A DNA stretch of 64,000 bases, taken from NCBI RefSeq assembly GCF_000403355.2, contig NZ_KE159646.1:266424-330423 (forward strand), written 5' to 3'. The position numbers and the translations under genes are program-made. The stretch is from Adlercreutzia caecimuris B7. Lineage in GTDB: Bacteria > Actinomycetota > Coriobacteriia > Coriobacteriales > Eggerthellaceae. This document shows positions 54,714-62,975 of the stretch, piece after piece. The notes beneath the pieces were generated by a model that did no database searches, had not been told where the DNA came from, and worked only from the letters and a program-made list of their open reading frames with translations. The first letter of the stretch is position 1; each line of letters starts with the position of its first letter.

Positions 54714-54787
54714 TGGAGCGGGCGACGGGAATCGAACCCGCCTCATCAGCTTGGAAGGCTGAGGTTCTACCAATGAACTACGCCCGC
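54714..54787 (-). tRNA. tRNA-Gly (anticodon TCC)
   Basis: On the minus strand GCGGGCG (54787-54781) pairs with CGCCCGC (54724-54718). The stem TCAGC/GCTGA encloses CTTCCAA, anticodon TCC, reading GGA/GGG. CCA is encoded (54716-54714). TATACT at 54809-54804 is the likely -10, with the palindrome ATGCAACTTGCAT around the start site. Confidence 0.97.
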
Positions 54788-54915
54788 ACGATGCAACTTG
54801 CATAGTATAGCGCAACCCAGCCGCCCCGCAACGAGAAAACAGAAGTGGGCCTCCATTCCGCCGTTACGGCGATGCTCCGCTTTTGCGCGGGTGCCAAGAC
54901 CCTGGTATGCGGCCG

Positions 54916-55302
54916 TTAGGGGCGGACGGGGCCGTCCAGGTGCGCCTGCACCTCTTGCGGAAGCTCATCGAAGGAGACTTCCTCCCACCCGACCACGCCA
55001 CGAATGGGCTCTACCTCCAGTTTCAGATACGCCCCCTCTCTCAGTTGGCGCTCGGTACCGAACGAGACCTCCCGCCCGTTGCCCTGCTCATCGTAGGCCG
55101 GCAGGCGGTAGAGAAGGCTCATACCCCCGGTAGGGTCGATGACCCCGCCCCGCGATTCCAGCTCTTCGGTTCGCGCGTTGTCCACTTGCGTGTAGTACGC
55201 GGCGTTCATGTTGCCGGAGAGCACCCACCATCCGGCGATTACCGCGGCTACCGCCACCGCTGCTATGGAAAAGCCCACTGCTACTGCTACCTTTGTGCGC
55301 AT
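54916..55302 (-). CDS. YxeA family protein
   Basis: The 128-residue protein has an N-terminal membrane/signal helix (about 5-29) followed by a YxeA (DUF1093) domain: AAYYTQVDN, LPAYDEQGNGREVSFGTERQLREGAYLKLEV and the WEEVSFDELP segment. YxeA proteins are small extracytoplasmic proteins with a toxin-like OB fold in Firmicutes; function is unknown. The ATG lies after GGAAGGAGATTCC on the minus strand. It is 128 bases from tRNA-Gly on the same strand. Confidence 0.85.
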   Translation of the reverse strand: MRTKVAVAVGFSIAAVAVAAVIAGWWVLSGNMNAAYYTQVDNARTEELESRGGVIDPTGGMSLLYRLPAYDEQGNGREVSFGTERQLREGAYLKLEVEPIRGVVGWEEVSFDELPQEVQAHLDGPVRP

Positions 55303-55588
55303 GTTGGAATCTCCTTCCCGTGGATCGGATGCGATTTCCCAAGGCGCCTTCGATGCTATGCCTATGGCCCGCGAGTCGCCATCGAAGTGCCTTACGGGCG
55401 GCTTGCATTTTTGTAAGCGCAGCGCAAGGGCAAAGCTGTCCCTTTGGAGCTCTTCCAGGAGGGGGGCGGTTTGCGGTGCGCGCCGGCCCCGGGAATTCTT
55501 TGGAGGTGGCCGCCGCGCGGCAGCGGCATGGCGTAGCCGGAACGGCAGTCGTCAAGCTCCCGAAGAGCCGCGAGGATCCCCATGCTCG

Positions 55589-55742
55589 ACGGACGGCTCC
55601 GCTATGCCCTGGATCGCGGACACCTTGTGCGTTTCCGTCGTCACCGTGCGATCCCTTTTGCAAGAACTTGTATCGTAAGGCGGGTATTAGCAAGAAGCTT
55701 AAGCACGTGCATCTGGTGCAGCAGCTACGCGCTCGAGAGCAG
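55589..55742 (+). pseudogene. Relic of a LuxR-type HTH regulator C-terminus
   Basis: One frame reads MPWIADTLCVSVVTVRSLLQ and the next frame continues NLYRKAGISKKLKHVHLVQQL. Joined by one frameshift they give the LuxR HTH pattern (IA..L.VS..TVR.H..N.YRKAG..). Nothing upstream in the 450-base gap (55303-55588) continues the gene. It looks like the last piece of a decayed regulator. Confidence 0.5.
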
Positions 55743-55752
55743 GGAGGCTTCC

Positions 55753-56268
55753 ATGGAGATCGTCGTCGCGACGCCCGGGCACATTGACGCTATGACCGCT
55801 ATCACCGATGCCGCGGTGGCCGACATGGCCGCCCGCGGGCTCGACCAGTGGCAGTGCGGGTACCCGTGCCGCGCCACCTGGGAGGCTGATGTGGCCGAAG
55901 GTGCGGCCTACGTTGCCCTGGACGAGGGCCGGGTGGTGGGTGTGTTCCGCTACGGCACCGAGCCCGAGGCGGCCTACGACACCCTCGAGGGCTCCTGGCT
56001 CGCGAGCGGCCCCTACGCCACCGTGCACCGCTGCGCCGTGGATCCGGTCTGTCGCGGCCGGGGCGTCATGGGCGCGCTCTTCGCTTTCGCCTGCGAGAGG
56101 GCCGCCGCCGACGGCATGGCCTCGGTGCGTGTGGACACCCATGCCGATAACGCCCCTATGCGCCGCGCCACCGAGAAGGCCGGCTTCACCTACTGCGGCC
56201 CCATCGTGCTCACGGAAGGCGTCGAGGCCGGCGCCCCGCGCATCGCCTTCGAGAAAGTGCTGGGGTAA
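55753..56268 (+). CDS. GNAT family N-acetyltransferase
   Basis: The 171-residue acetyltransferase begins EIVVATPGHIDAMTAITDAA. It has the acetyl-CoA pyrophosphate loop in VDPVCRGRGVMGALFAFACERA (R/Q-x-x-G-x-G/A type: RGRGVMG) and the C-terminal DTHADNAPMRRATEKAGFTYCG. ATG 55753 follows GGGAGGCTTCC; earlier in-frame codons cover the LuxR relic. The substrate is unknown. Confidence 0.9.
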   Translation: MEIVVATPGHIDAMTAITDAAVADMAARGLDQWQCGYPCRATWEADVAEGAAYVALDEGRVVGVFRYGTEPEAAYDTLEGSWLASGPYATVHRCAVDPVCRGRGVMGALFAFACERAAADGMASVRVDTHADNAPMRRATEKAGFTYCGPIVLTEGVEAGAPRIAFEKVLG

Positions 56269-56387
56269 AGGCGTCTCCGATAGCGGCCGGCGGGTCGGCG
56301 ACATCATGCGTCGAGCGCCCGGGCGCTTGGCGAGTCGTGCTATGATGGCGGCTGATGCAACCGAGGGTTTGAAGGAGGTGAGGCGAT

Positions 56388-56729
56388 ATGTCCAAGAAGC
56401 GAAAGCGCACGGGGCGCTGTGCGGCCGAGCGGGCGCGCCGGGCGGCGACGCAGCAGGCTCGGGCCGCGGGGCGCGATGGCGTTCTGTGGCGCCAGACGGC
56501 CGAGGAGGCCACGCTGGCGGCGAAGCCGCGCTACAACGGCTACGCCTGCGGCCACGGCGCCCACGGCGACGTCAAGTACAGTCGCGCGAAGGCCAAGCGA
56601 GCCTGGCGCGCGCAGATCGGACACGAAGGAGCCTCTCGGGGCTCCTTCCTCTTTTTTGGCGTATTGTGGCAAGTTTGGGGCGGTTCCCAACATGAAGGCC
56701 GCGCGAGTGCGGACTACTTCATACACTGA
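56388..56729 (+). CDS. Small basic protein of unknown function whose frame runs through a terminator
   Basis: A frame of 113 residues follows a near-perfect ribosome site AAGGAGGTGAGG and starts SKKRKRTGRCAAERARRAA; a middle part reads KPRYNGYACGHGAHGDVKY. From residue ~80 the frame crosses a strong terminator (56625-56657), so the last third may not be translated or the original stop has been lost. No family is recognised; it is very basic and could bind nucleic acid. TATGAT near 56341 may be a -10. Confidence 0.6.
   Translation: MSKKRKRTGRCAAERARRAATQQARAAGRDGVLWRQTAEEATLAAKPRYNGYACGHGAHGDVKYSRAKAKRAWRAQIGHEGASRGSFLFFGVLWQVWGGSQHEGRASADYFIH
56625..56657 (+). terminator. Strong terminator inside the small basic protein frame
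   Basis: GAAGGAGCC (56625-56633) pairs with GGCTCCTTC (56640-56648), followed by CTCTTTTTT to 56656. It is one of the clearest terminators in the window yet sits within an open frame. Confidence 0.85.
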
Positions 56730-56925
56730 GAGAGAAATCCCAGTTCAAAACTGATGACATTTTCAAAGGGGATGGTTGGATGCCCCGCTGCCGCCCTTCG
56801 ACTGATGGGAAGCGCTTCAAACTTGTCACTGGCGGCGGCTCAGATTGCAAGGAACGGAAAAGATCGGCTTCGCGAACGCTATAATGATCGCAGAAAGTGA
56901 TGAGGCGGAGCGGGAACGAGGTCTT

Positions 56926-58521
56926 ATGGAAGCGACGCGCATTTACACCTACGACTCGACCCTGCGCGACGGGGAGCAGTGCGAGGGCATCACGCTCTCG
57001 CTCGCCGACAAGCTCGCCATCGTGCGGCGCCTCGACGAGTTCGGCATCGACTACATCGAGGGCGGCTTTCCGGCGTCGAACCCCAAGGACGTGGCGTTCT
57101 TTCGCGAGGTGGCCGCCATGGAGCTGCGTCACGCCCAGATCGCGGCCTTCGGATCCACGTGCAAGAAGGGCGCGCCCGCGGCCGACGATGCGGGCCTGGC
57201 CGACCTTCTGGCGTGCGGGGCGCCGGTGGTCACCATTGTGGGCAAGACCTGGGATGCCCAGGTGGAGCGCGCTTTGCAGACCACCCTTGAGGAGAACCTG
57301 CGCATGATCGCCGACTCGGTGGCCTATCTGAAGGCGGCCGGCCGGCGCGTGGTGTTCGATGCCGAGCACTACTTCGACGGCTACAAGGCCAACGCCGACT
57401 ACGCGCTGGCCTGCGTGGGGGCCGCCGTGGAAGCGGGGGCTGACTCGGTGGACCTCTGCGAGACCAACGGCGGCGCGCTGCCCTTCGAGGTGGAGGCCGT
57501 CGTAGCCGCCACGGCGGGCGCCTTCCCGAACGCCGCCTTCGGCATCCACTGCCATAACGACTCGGGGTGCGCGGTGGCCAACACGCTGGCGGCCGTGCGC
57601 GCCGGCGCCACGAGCGTGCAGGGCACGGTGAACGGCATCGGGGAGCGGGTGGGCAACACCGACCTGCTCACGGTCATTGCCGACCTGGAGCTGAAGATGG
57701 GCGCCCGTTGCGTGGGGGAGCACAGCTTGGCGCAGCTTACGGGCGTGGCGCAGTACGTGGCGGAGCTCTGCAACGTGTCGAAGCCGGCCCACCACCCCTA
57801 CACCGGCACGAGCGCCTTCGCCCACAAGGGCGGCCTGCACGCGAGCGCCATCGCGCGCTTTCCCGAGGCCTACGAGCACGTGAGCCCGGCGGCCGTGGGC
57901 AACGCGAGCCGCACGGTGGTGAGCGAGCTGGCGGGCAAGGCGTCGCTGCTGTCGAAGGCGGCCGCCCTCGGGTTCAACCTGGAGGAGGCCGGTGTGACCA
58001 CCCAGGACGTGCTCGACGACATCAAGGACCGCGAGGCGGCGGGCTTCACCTACGAGGTGGCCGACGGCTCGCTGGGACTTCTGCTCATGCGCCATCTGGG
58101 GCTGTATGCGCCCGCGTTCACGCTGGAGAGTTTTCGCGTCATCGTGGACGATCGCGAGGACACCGGCGCGCTTGCCAAAGACGCGCTGTCCGAGGCCACG
58201 GTGAAGATCCACGTGGGGGACGCGCGCTTCGTGGCCACCGGCGAGAGCACCGGCCCGGTGGGCGCCCTCGACGCCGCTCTGCGCCGCGCCATCGTGGAGT
58301 CGTATCCGCAGGTGGCGGCCATGGAGCTCATCGACTACAAAGTGCGCCTGCTCGACGAGAGCCAGGGCACCGACGCCATCACCCGCGTGACCATCACCGC
58401 TACCGACGGGGTGGATACCTGGGGCACGGTGGGCGTGTCCGAGAACGTCATCGAGGCCTCGTGGAACGCCCTCGTGGATTCCCTCGAGTACGGTCTCTTC
58501 CTTGCCCGCGCCCGCGCCTAG
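56926..58521 (+). CDS. cimA: (R)-citramalate synthase
   Basis: The 531-residue DRE-TIM enzyme condenses pyruvate and acetyl-CoA to citramalate for isoleucine synthesis. [24 protein letters not shown] is the catalytic start; then [64 protein letters not shown] and [10 protein letters not shown]. The C-terminal leucine-type regulatory domain follows. ATG 56926 is used because TATAAT at 56880-56885 is the likely -10 and would lie inside a longer frame. Length agrees with the long CimA class; homocitrate synthase is less likely. Confidence 0.92.
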   Translation: MEATRIYTYDSTLRDGEQCEGITLSLADKLAIVRRLDEFGIDYIEGGFPASNPKDVAFFREVAAMELRHAQIAAFGSTCKKGAPAADDAGLADLLACGAPVVTIVGKTWDAQVERALQTTLEENLRMIADSVAYLKAAGRRVVFDAEHYFDGYKANADYALACVGAAVEAGADSVDLCETNGGALPFEVEAVVAATAGAFPNAAFGIHCHNDSGCAVANTLAAVRAGATSVQGTVNGIGERVGNTDLLTVIADLELKMGARCVGEHSLAQLTGVAQYVAELCNVSKPAHHPYTGTSAFAHKGGLHASAIARFPEAYEHVSPAAVGNASRTVVSELAGKASLLSKAAALGFNLEEAGVTTQDVLDDIKDREAAGFTYEVADGSLGLLLMRHLGLYAPAFTLESFRVIVDDREDTGALAKDALSEATVKIHVGDARFVATGESTGPVGALDAALRRAIVESYPQVAAMELIDYKVRLLDESQGTDAITRVTITATDGVDTWGTVGVSENVIEASWNALVDSLEYGLFLARARA

Positions 58522-58660
58522 AGCAGCCTGCAGCGGGAAAGCTGAAGTTTTCTCTTGCGGACATCCTGAAAAGTTGCATGACCCGTACTCTGCATTGCTC
58601 TTTTCGGTTGGTGCTCACGTGCACCGACTCTTGCGATAGTTTGTTCCGACGGCTATTCGG

Positions 58661-59785
58661 CTAGGCGGCCGGGGCCGTGCCCTGCTCTTGCCTCGCTTCG
58701 GCCAGAAGCAGGTCCACCATGCGGCCGTAGCTCTTGGTGCCGTCTTCCTGCTTGTTGGCCTTGAGGTAGACGTTGTTGGCGGCGTTGCTCGCCTCGGCCA
58801 CCGGGCCCTCGAACTGCTTGAGGTATTCCGCGCGCGCCATGCGGTCGGCGCGCACCGCGTCGGACAGCGTGCCGTTCACGGCGACGGCTGCCTCGCGGTC
58901 GGTGCGGATGAGGGCCGACAGTGCGTAGTCGTAGGCGAGCGAGTATCCGCTGTAGCGCGTGAGGGGGTCGGCGGATTGCTTGCAGGAAAGGTAGCCAATG
59001 AAGTTCGCCTCGTCCTCGCGCATAAACCCGCACTGGTGGGCCAGCTCGTGTCCCATGGTGGCGGGAATGGTGAAGAACGGGCCGTCCACGTTGATGTTCG
59101 ATTCCACGGTGAAGGGGAAGTACATGCCGGCGATGTCCAGGTAGGACAGCACCTCCGAGAACAGCACGGGCTTGGGAGGGGAGTACAGCGGACGGGAGAG
59201 CACCGGGTAGATCTCCGCCAGCGATCGCATGTCTTCCACGGCCTCGCGGGCGTAGGCCTCGAAACCGCCGCGGGCCGCGGCGTAGCTGTCGGGACTGTCG
59301 TCGATGGCCGCCCGGGCGTCGTTCATCTCGTCGGCCAGGTGCTCGCAGAGGGCCGCAAGCTCGGTCGTGCTCGACGGGGCCAGGTCGAATCCGGCGTCCT
59401 CGGCGAAGGTGAGCCGGTGGTAGTTGAGGCCGCACATGAGCGCGAAGAGGCAGTAACCCACGGACACCACCGCCAACATCGTGGCCGCCGCCCGCCACAG
59501 CACGAACCGCCGCCCTCCCGCGTCCCGCATCAAGGCCACCGCGTAGAAGACGAGCCATCCGATGCAGAACGCGAGAAACGCCACCACGACCCACTGCGCC
59601 ACCGACCAGGGCGCAAGCGAGGGCAGAAAGCCCCAGGCCGAGGATAGCCATGGGTACACGCCCCGCGAGAACCACATCTCGGTGAGCCCCGGATTTGTCG
59701 AGGCCGCCCACGTCAGCAGCAGCGCCGCCGCCCCGGGCAGCAAAAGCCACAGCCGCTTCAGCCGATATGTCTGCGTCTTTTCCAT
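58661..59785 (-). CDS. DUF3810 membrane metalloprotease-like protein
   Basis: The 374-residue protein has three or four N-terminal membrane helices (LWLLLPGAAALLLTWAAS, VAQWVVVAFLAFCIGWLVFYAV, ATMLAVVSVGYCLFALM). A soluble domain follows with the zinc motif HELAH in TIPATMGHELAHQCGF and a later EDEANFIGYL, which supplies a possible third ligand. This is the DUF3810 pattern. Substrate and role are unknown. The promoter region upstream is AT-rich. It is convergent with cimA. Confidence 0.85.
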   Translation of the reverse strand: MEKTQTYRLKRLWLLLPGAAALLLTWAASTNPGLTEMWFSRGVYPWLSSAWGFLPSLAPWSVAQWVVVAFLAFCIGWLVFYAVALMRDAGGRRFVLWRAAATMLAVVSVGYCLFALMCGLNYHRLTFAEDAGFDLAPSSTTELAALCEHLADEMNDARAAIDDSPDSYAAARGGFEAYAREAVEDMRSLAEIYPVLSRPLYSPPKPVLFSEVLSYLDIAGMYFPFTVESNINVDGPFFTIPATMGHELAHQCGFMREDEANFIGYLSCKQSADPLTRYSGYSLAYDYALSALIRTDREAAVAVNGTLSDAVRADRMARAEYLKQFEGPVAEASNAANNVYLKANKQEDGTKSYGRMVDLLLAEARQEQGTAPAA

Positions 59786-60025
59786 GACTGCATTATGCCG
59801 AAATTAGGCAAGCAGAACCAAAGAAGATAAATAGAGTAAACATTTTGTAGAACAGGTTCGCCCAAGGAAGTCAGCGAGGATCCGACAGGTGCCTGGAATT
59901 GTGCTGAACCGCGGCCGAGCGGCCTTCGGGCCGTGAGGGAAAGCGGTGAAGTGCAAGGCCGGGTGCATGCCGGAACCGCAGCATCGGCCTCGTTCGTCGT
60001 TGCGTCAGCAACGACGAAGCAAAAA

Positions 60026-60102
60026 TGGTCGGGATGACAGGATTCGAACCTGCGACATCCTGCTCCCAAAGCAGGCGCGCTACCAGACTGCGCCACATCC
60101 CG
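60026..60102 (-). tRNA. tRNA-Pro (anticodon TGG)
   Basis: On the minus strand CGGGATG (60102-60096) pairs with CATCCCG (60036-60030). The anticodon stem CCTGC/GCAGG encloses TTTGGGA, giving TGG. The T arm has GGTTCGAATCC and CCA is encoded (60028-60026). TATAAT on the minus strand (60158-60153) is the likely -10. Confidence 0.97.
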
Positions 60103-60159
60103 ACGCATACACAGGCTTGCTGTCGGCCGAAAAGCCGCATAGCAGCTCGATGATTATAG

Positions 60160-60460
60160 CAAGAATTGCTTGCTGGCAATTGAACTATTTTGTTGATGGC
60201 GCAACCGCTCTGAACCCCTAGCAAACCGCTTATCAAAAATAAAGACCTTTCAGCTCAACTTTAATTGACAGTCTGGTGTCAGATTGCTTGCGCATTGTCA
60301 AACAAAGCCATGTTTCCACAGTGTTTCGGTGACGAAATGCGAAGGTGGTCTCAGTCAAACACAACAGACCTTCACCACGGCTTGGGGCGAGGCGCTCAAG
60401 GCGCGCAAGATCATGTGTGGCTGGCGAAGTTTCTATCCGTTTCCAAGATAGGAGAGCTTT
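60160..60460 (+). other. Leader region of the arginine deiminase operon
   Basis: This 300-base gap is AT-richer than the chromosome around it and holds no gene. TTGACA at 60265-60270 is a possible -35, but no convincing -10 follows at the right distance. I see no clear ArgR or CRP-type palindrome. GGAGAG before the arcA ATG is the ribosome site. Confidence 0.4.
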
Positions 60461-61684
60461 ATGCAAGGAGTAAACGTCAAGAGCGAGATCGGCAACCTCA
60501 AGAAGGTTATCTTGCACCGTCCCGGCGACGAGCTGCTCAACCTCACTCCGAACACCCTGGAAGAGTTGTTGTTCGACGACATCCCGTTTTTGCCAGTGGC
60601 CCAGGAAGAGCACGACGCGTTCGCGAAGATTCTGCGGGAAGAGGGTGTGGAAGTCGTCTACCTCGAGGACCTCATGGCCGAGGTACTCGATGCGAAGCCC
60701 GAGCTGCGCCGCCAGTTCCTCGACCAGTGGATTTACGAGGCGGGCATCCGCACCGAGATGTACCACGACATCATCACCGATTACATTGAGAGCAACTACG
60801 CCGACACCAAGGCCATGGTCATGAAGACCATGGCGGGCATCAACCTCCAGGAGCTGCCGCAGCGCGACACGCACCTGTTGGTCGACATGGTATCCGATCG
60901 CTGCAAGCTCGTGTGCGCCCCCATGCCGAACCTGTACTTCACTCGCGATCCGTTCGCGATGATCGGCAACGGCGTGTCCATCAACCGCATGTACAGCCAG
61001 ACCCGCAACCGTGAGACCATCTACGGCGACTATATCTTCAAGAACCATCCCGACTTCGTGGGCACTCCCGAGTACTACAGCCGCAACGACACCTTCCACA
61101 TCGAGGGCGGCGACATCCTGAACATCAACGAGCACGTGCTGGCCATCGGCATCTCCCAGCGCACCGAGCCCGACGCCATCGACCACATCGCCCACAACAT
61201 CTTCAACGATGAGACGAGCCCCATCGACACCATCCTGGCCTTCAACATCCCGGTGTCCCGCGCCTTCATGCACCTGGACACCGTGTTCACCCAGATCGAT
61301 CGCGACAAGTTCACCATCCACCCCGGCATCATGGGACCTTTGACCGTCTTCGAGATCACCCCCGACGGCAAGGGCGGCACCAAGATCCGCGAGCGCAACG
61401 AGGACTTGGAGAGCGTGCTGTCGGAGTACGTGGGCCAGAAGGTCACGCTCATCCCCTGCGGCGGCGGCGACCGCATCGCCGCGGAGCGCGAGCAGTGGAA
61501 CGACGGCTCCAACACGCTGTGCGTCCGCCCCGGCACCGTGGTGGTGTACCAGCGCAACAACGTCACCAACGACGTGCTGTACAAGAACGGCATCAACTGC
61601 CTGGTCATGCCGTCCGCGGAGCTCTCCCGCGGCCGCGGCGGCCCGCGCTGCATGTCCATGCCGGCCTGGCGCGAGGCCCTGTAG
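60461..61684 (+). CDS. arcA: Arginine deiminase
   Basis: The 407-residue enzyme hydrolyses arginine to citrulline and ammonia, first step of the ADI pathway. Motifs: KKVILHRPGDELLNLTP, NLYFTRDPFAMIGNGV, HIEGGDILNI, HLDTVFTQID and the catalytic Cys397 in GGPRCMSMP. Start and length are normal. arcB follows 167 bases later and a carrier after that, the usual ADI order of A-B-D; no arcC (carbamate kinase) is in view and it may lie beyond the window. Confidence 0.97.
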   Translation: MQGVNVKSEIGNLKKVILHRPGDELLNLTPNTLEELLFDDIPFLPVAQEEHDAFAKILREEGVEVVYLEDLMAEVLDAKPELRRQFLDQWIYEAGIRTEMYHDIITDYIESNYADTKAMVMKTMAGINLQELPQRDTHLLVDMVSDRCKLVCAPMPNLYFTRDPFAMIGNGVSINRMYSQTRNRETIYGDYIFKNHPDFVGTPEYYSRNDTFHIEGGDILNINEHVLAIGISQRTEPDAIDHIAHNIFNDETSPIDTILAFNIPVSRAFMHLDTVFTQIDRDKFTIHPGIMGPLTVFEITPDGKGGTKIRERNEDLESVLSEYVGQKVTLIPCGGGDRIAAEREQWNDGSNTLCVRPGTVVVYQRNNVTNDVLYKNGINCLVMPSAELSRGRGGPRCMSMPAWREAL

Positions 61685-61851
61685 GATCCACGCGCACCGG
61701 CGTGCAACCGCGCCGACGCCCGACAACGGCGCACTCCGCGCGGCATGATCGCCGCACCCCATTGAATCGTTAGTCGGGCGGCTGCCCTAAGCGGCCGCCC
61801 ACTCCCGGCGGCACCGCTTGCGCGGCATCCGCCCTCTTGAAAGGAAACACT

Positions 61852-62847
61852 ATGCCTGTGAATCTTTCCGGCCAGTCCTATCTGCGCCTCCTCGACTTCT
61901 CCACCGATCAGATCGACTACCTGCTGAAGCTCTCCAAGAACTTCAAGGACCTCAAGCGCACCGGCACCCCGCACCGCTACCTGGAGGGCAAGAACATCGT
62001 TCTCCTGTTCCAGAAGACCTCCACGCGCACCCGCTGCGCCTTCGAGGTGGGCGCCATGGACCTCGGCATGGGCGTGACCTACCTGGATCCCGGCTCCTCC
62101 CAGATGGGCAAGAAGGAGTCCATCGAGGACACCGCCCGCGTGCTCGGCCGCTTCTACGACGGCATCGAGTTCCGCGGCTTCGATCAGGCCGACGTGGAAG
62201 AGCTGGCCGCCAAGGCCGGCGTGCCCGTGTGGAACGGGCTTACCGACATGTGGCATCCCACCCAGATGCTCGCCGACGCGCTGACCGTCCAGGAGAACTT
62301 CAACTACGACATCAAGGGTCTGAAGTTCGTGTTCTTCGGCGATCTGAAGAACAACATGGGCCGCTCGCTCATGGTGATGTGCGCCAAGCTCGGCATGAAC
62401 TTCGTCGGCTGCGGCCCGAAGGACTGCTGGATGGACGACGAGCTCATCAAGACCTGCGAGCAGATCGCCGCTGAGAACGGCTGCACCGTGAAGTGCACCG
62501 AGGACGTGAAGGAAGCCGCCACCGACGCCGACGTCATCTACACCGATGTGTGGGTGTCCATGGGCGAGCCCGACGAGGTGTGGGAGCAGCGCATCAAGCA
62601 GCTGTCGCCCTACCGCGTGACCACCGAGATCATGGCCATGGCCAAGCCGACCGCCATCTTCCTGCACTGCCTGCCGGCCTTCCACGACACCAACACCACC
62701 ACCGGCGCCGACATCGCGAAGCGCTTCGGTGTGACCGAGATGGAAGTGGAGGACGCGGTGTTCGAGTCGAAGCAGTCGAAGGTCTTCGACGAGGCCGAGA
62801 ACCGCATGCACACCATCAAGGCCGTCATGTACGCCACCCTGCAGTAA
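61852..62847 (+). CDS. arcB: Ornithine carbamoyltransferase (catabolic)
   Basis: The 331-residue enzyme splits citrulline with phosphate to ornithine and carbamoyl phosphate. STRTR at 57-61 binds carbamoyl phosphate; HPTQMLADALTVQE, DVWVSMGEP and HCLPAFHD are family blocks. GAAAGGAAAC precedes the ATG. Context with arcA supports the catabolic role. Confidence 0.96.
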   Translation: MPVNLSGQSYLRLLDFSTDQIDYLLKLSKNFKDLKRTGTPHRYLEGKNIVLLFQKTSTRTRCAFEVGAMDLGMGVTYLDPGSSQMGKKESIEDTARVLGRFYDGIEFRGFDQADVEELAAKAGVPVWNGLTDMWHPTQMLADALTVQENFNYDIKGLKFVFFGDLKNNMGRSLMVMCAKLGMNFVGCGPKDCWMDDELIKTCEQIAAENGCTVKCTEDVKEAATDADVIYTDVWVSMGEPDEVWEQRIKQLSPYRVTTEIMAMAKPTAIFLHCLPAFHDTNTTTGADIAKRFGVTEMEVEDAVFESKQSKVFDEAENRMHTIKAVMYATLQ

Positions 62848-62891
62848 ACCTGTAGCTCTGCTGCAGCTCTACTGCAGCTGGCACATATTCG

Positions 62892-62943
62892 ATACCTCGG
62901 GGCCGTGCGGAATCGGGAGGGATAACCGCGCGGCCCCTGGTAT
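62892..62943 (+). promoter_or_regulatory. Large hairpin between arcB and the carrier gene
   Basis: ATACC-CGGGGCCG-GCG pairs with CGC-CGGCCCC-GGTAT across 62892-62943 with small interruptions. Its loop contains GGGAGGGATAACC, nearly the same as AAGGAGGGATAACC, the ribosome site of the next gene. It could control processing or translation of the downstream carrier. Confidence 0.6.
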
Positions 62944-62975
62944 TCCCATAGGCAATCGATTAAGGAGGGATAACC

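Noticed and set aside
59991-60019. Terminator of tRNA-Pro
   Set aside because: The hairpin is real (TTCGTCGTTGC with GCAACGACGAA), but on the tRNA strand the T run comes before the stem rather than after it.
60160-60460. ArgR operator before arcA
   Set aside because: No pair of ARG-box-like palindromes could be made out; a TTGACA alone is not enough.
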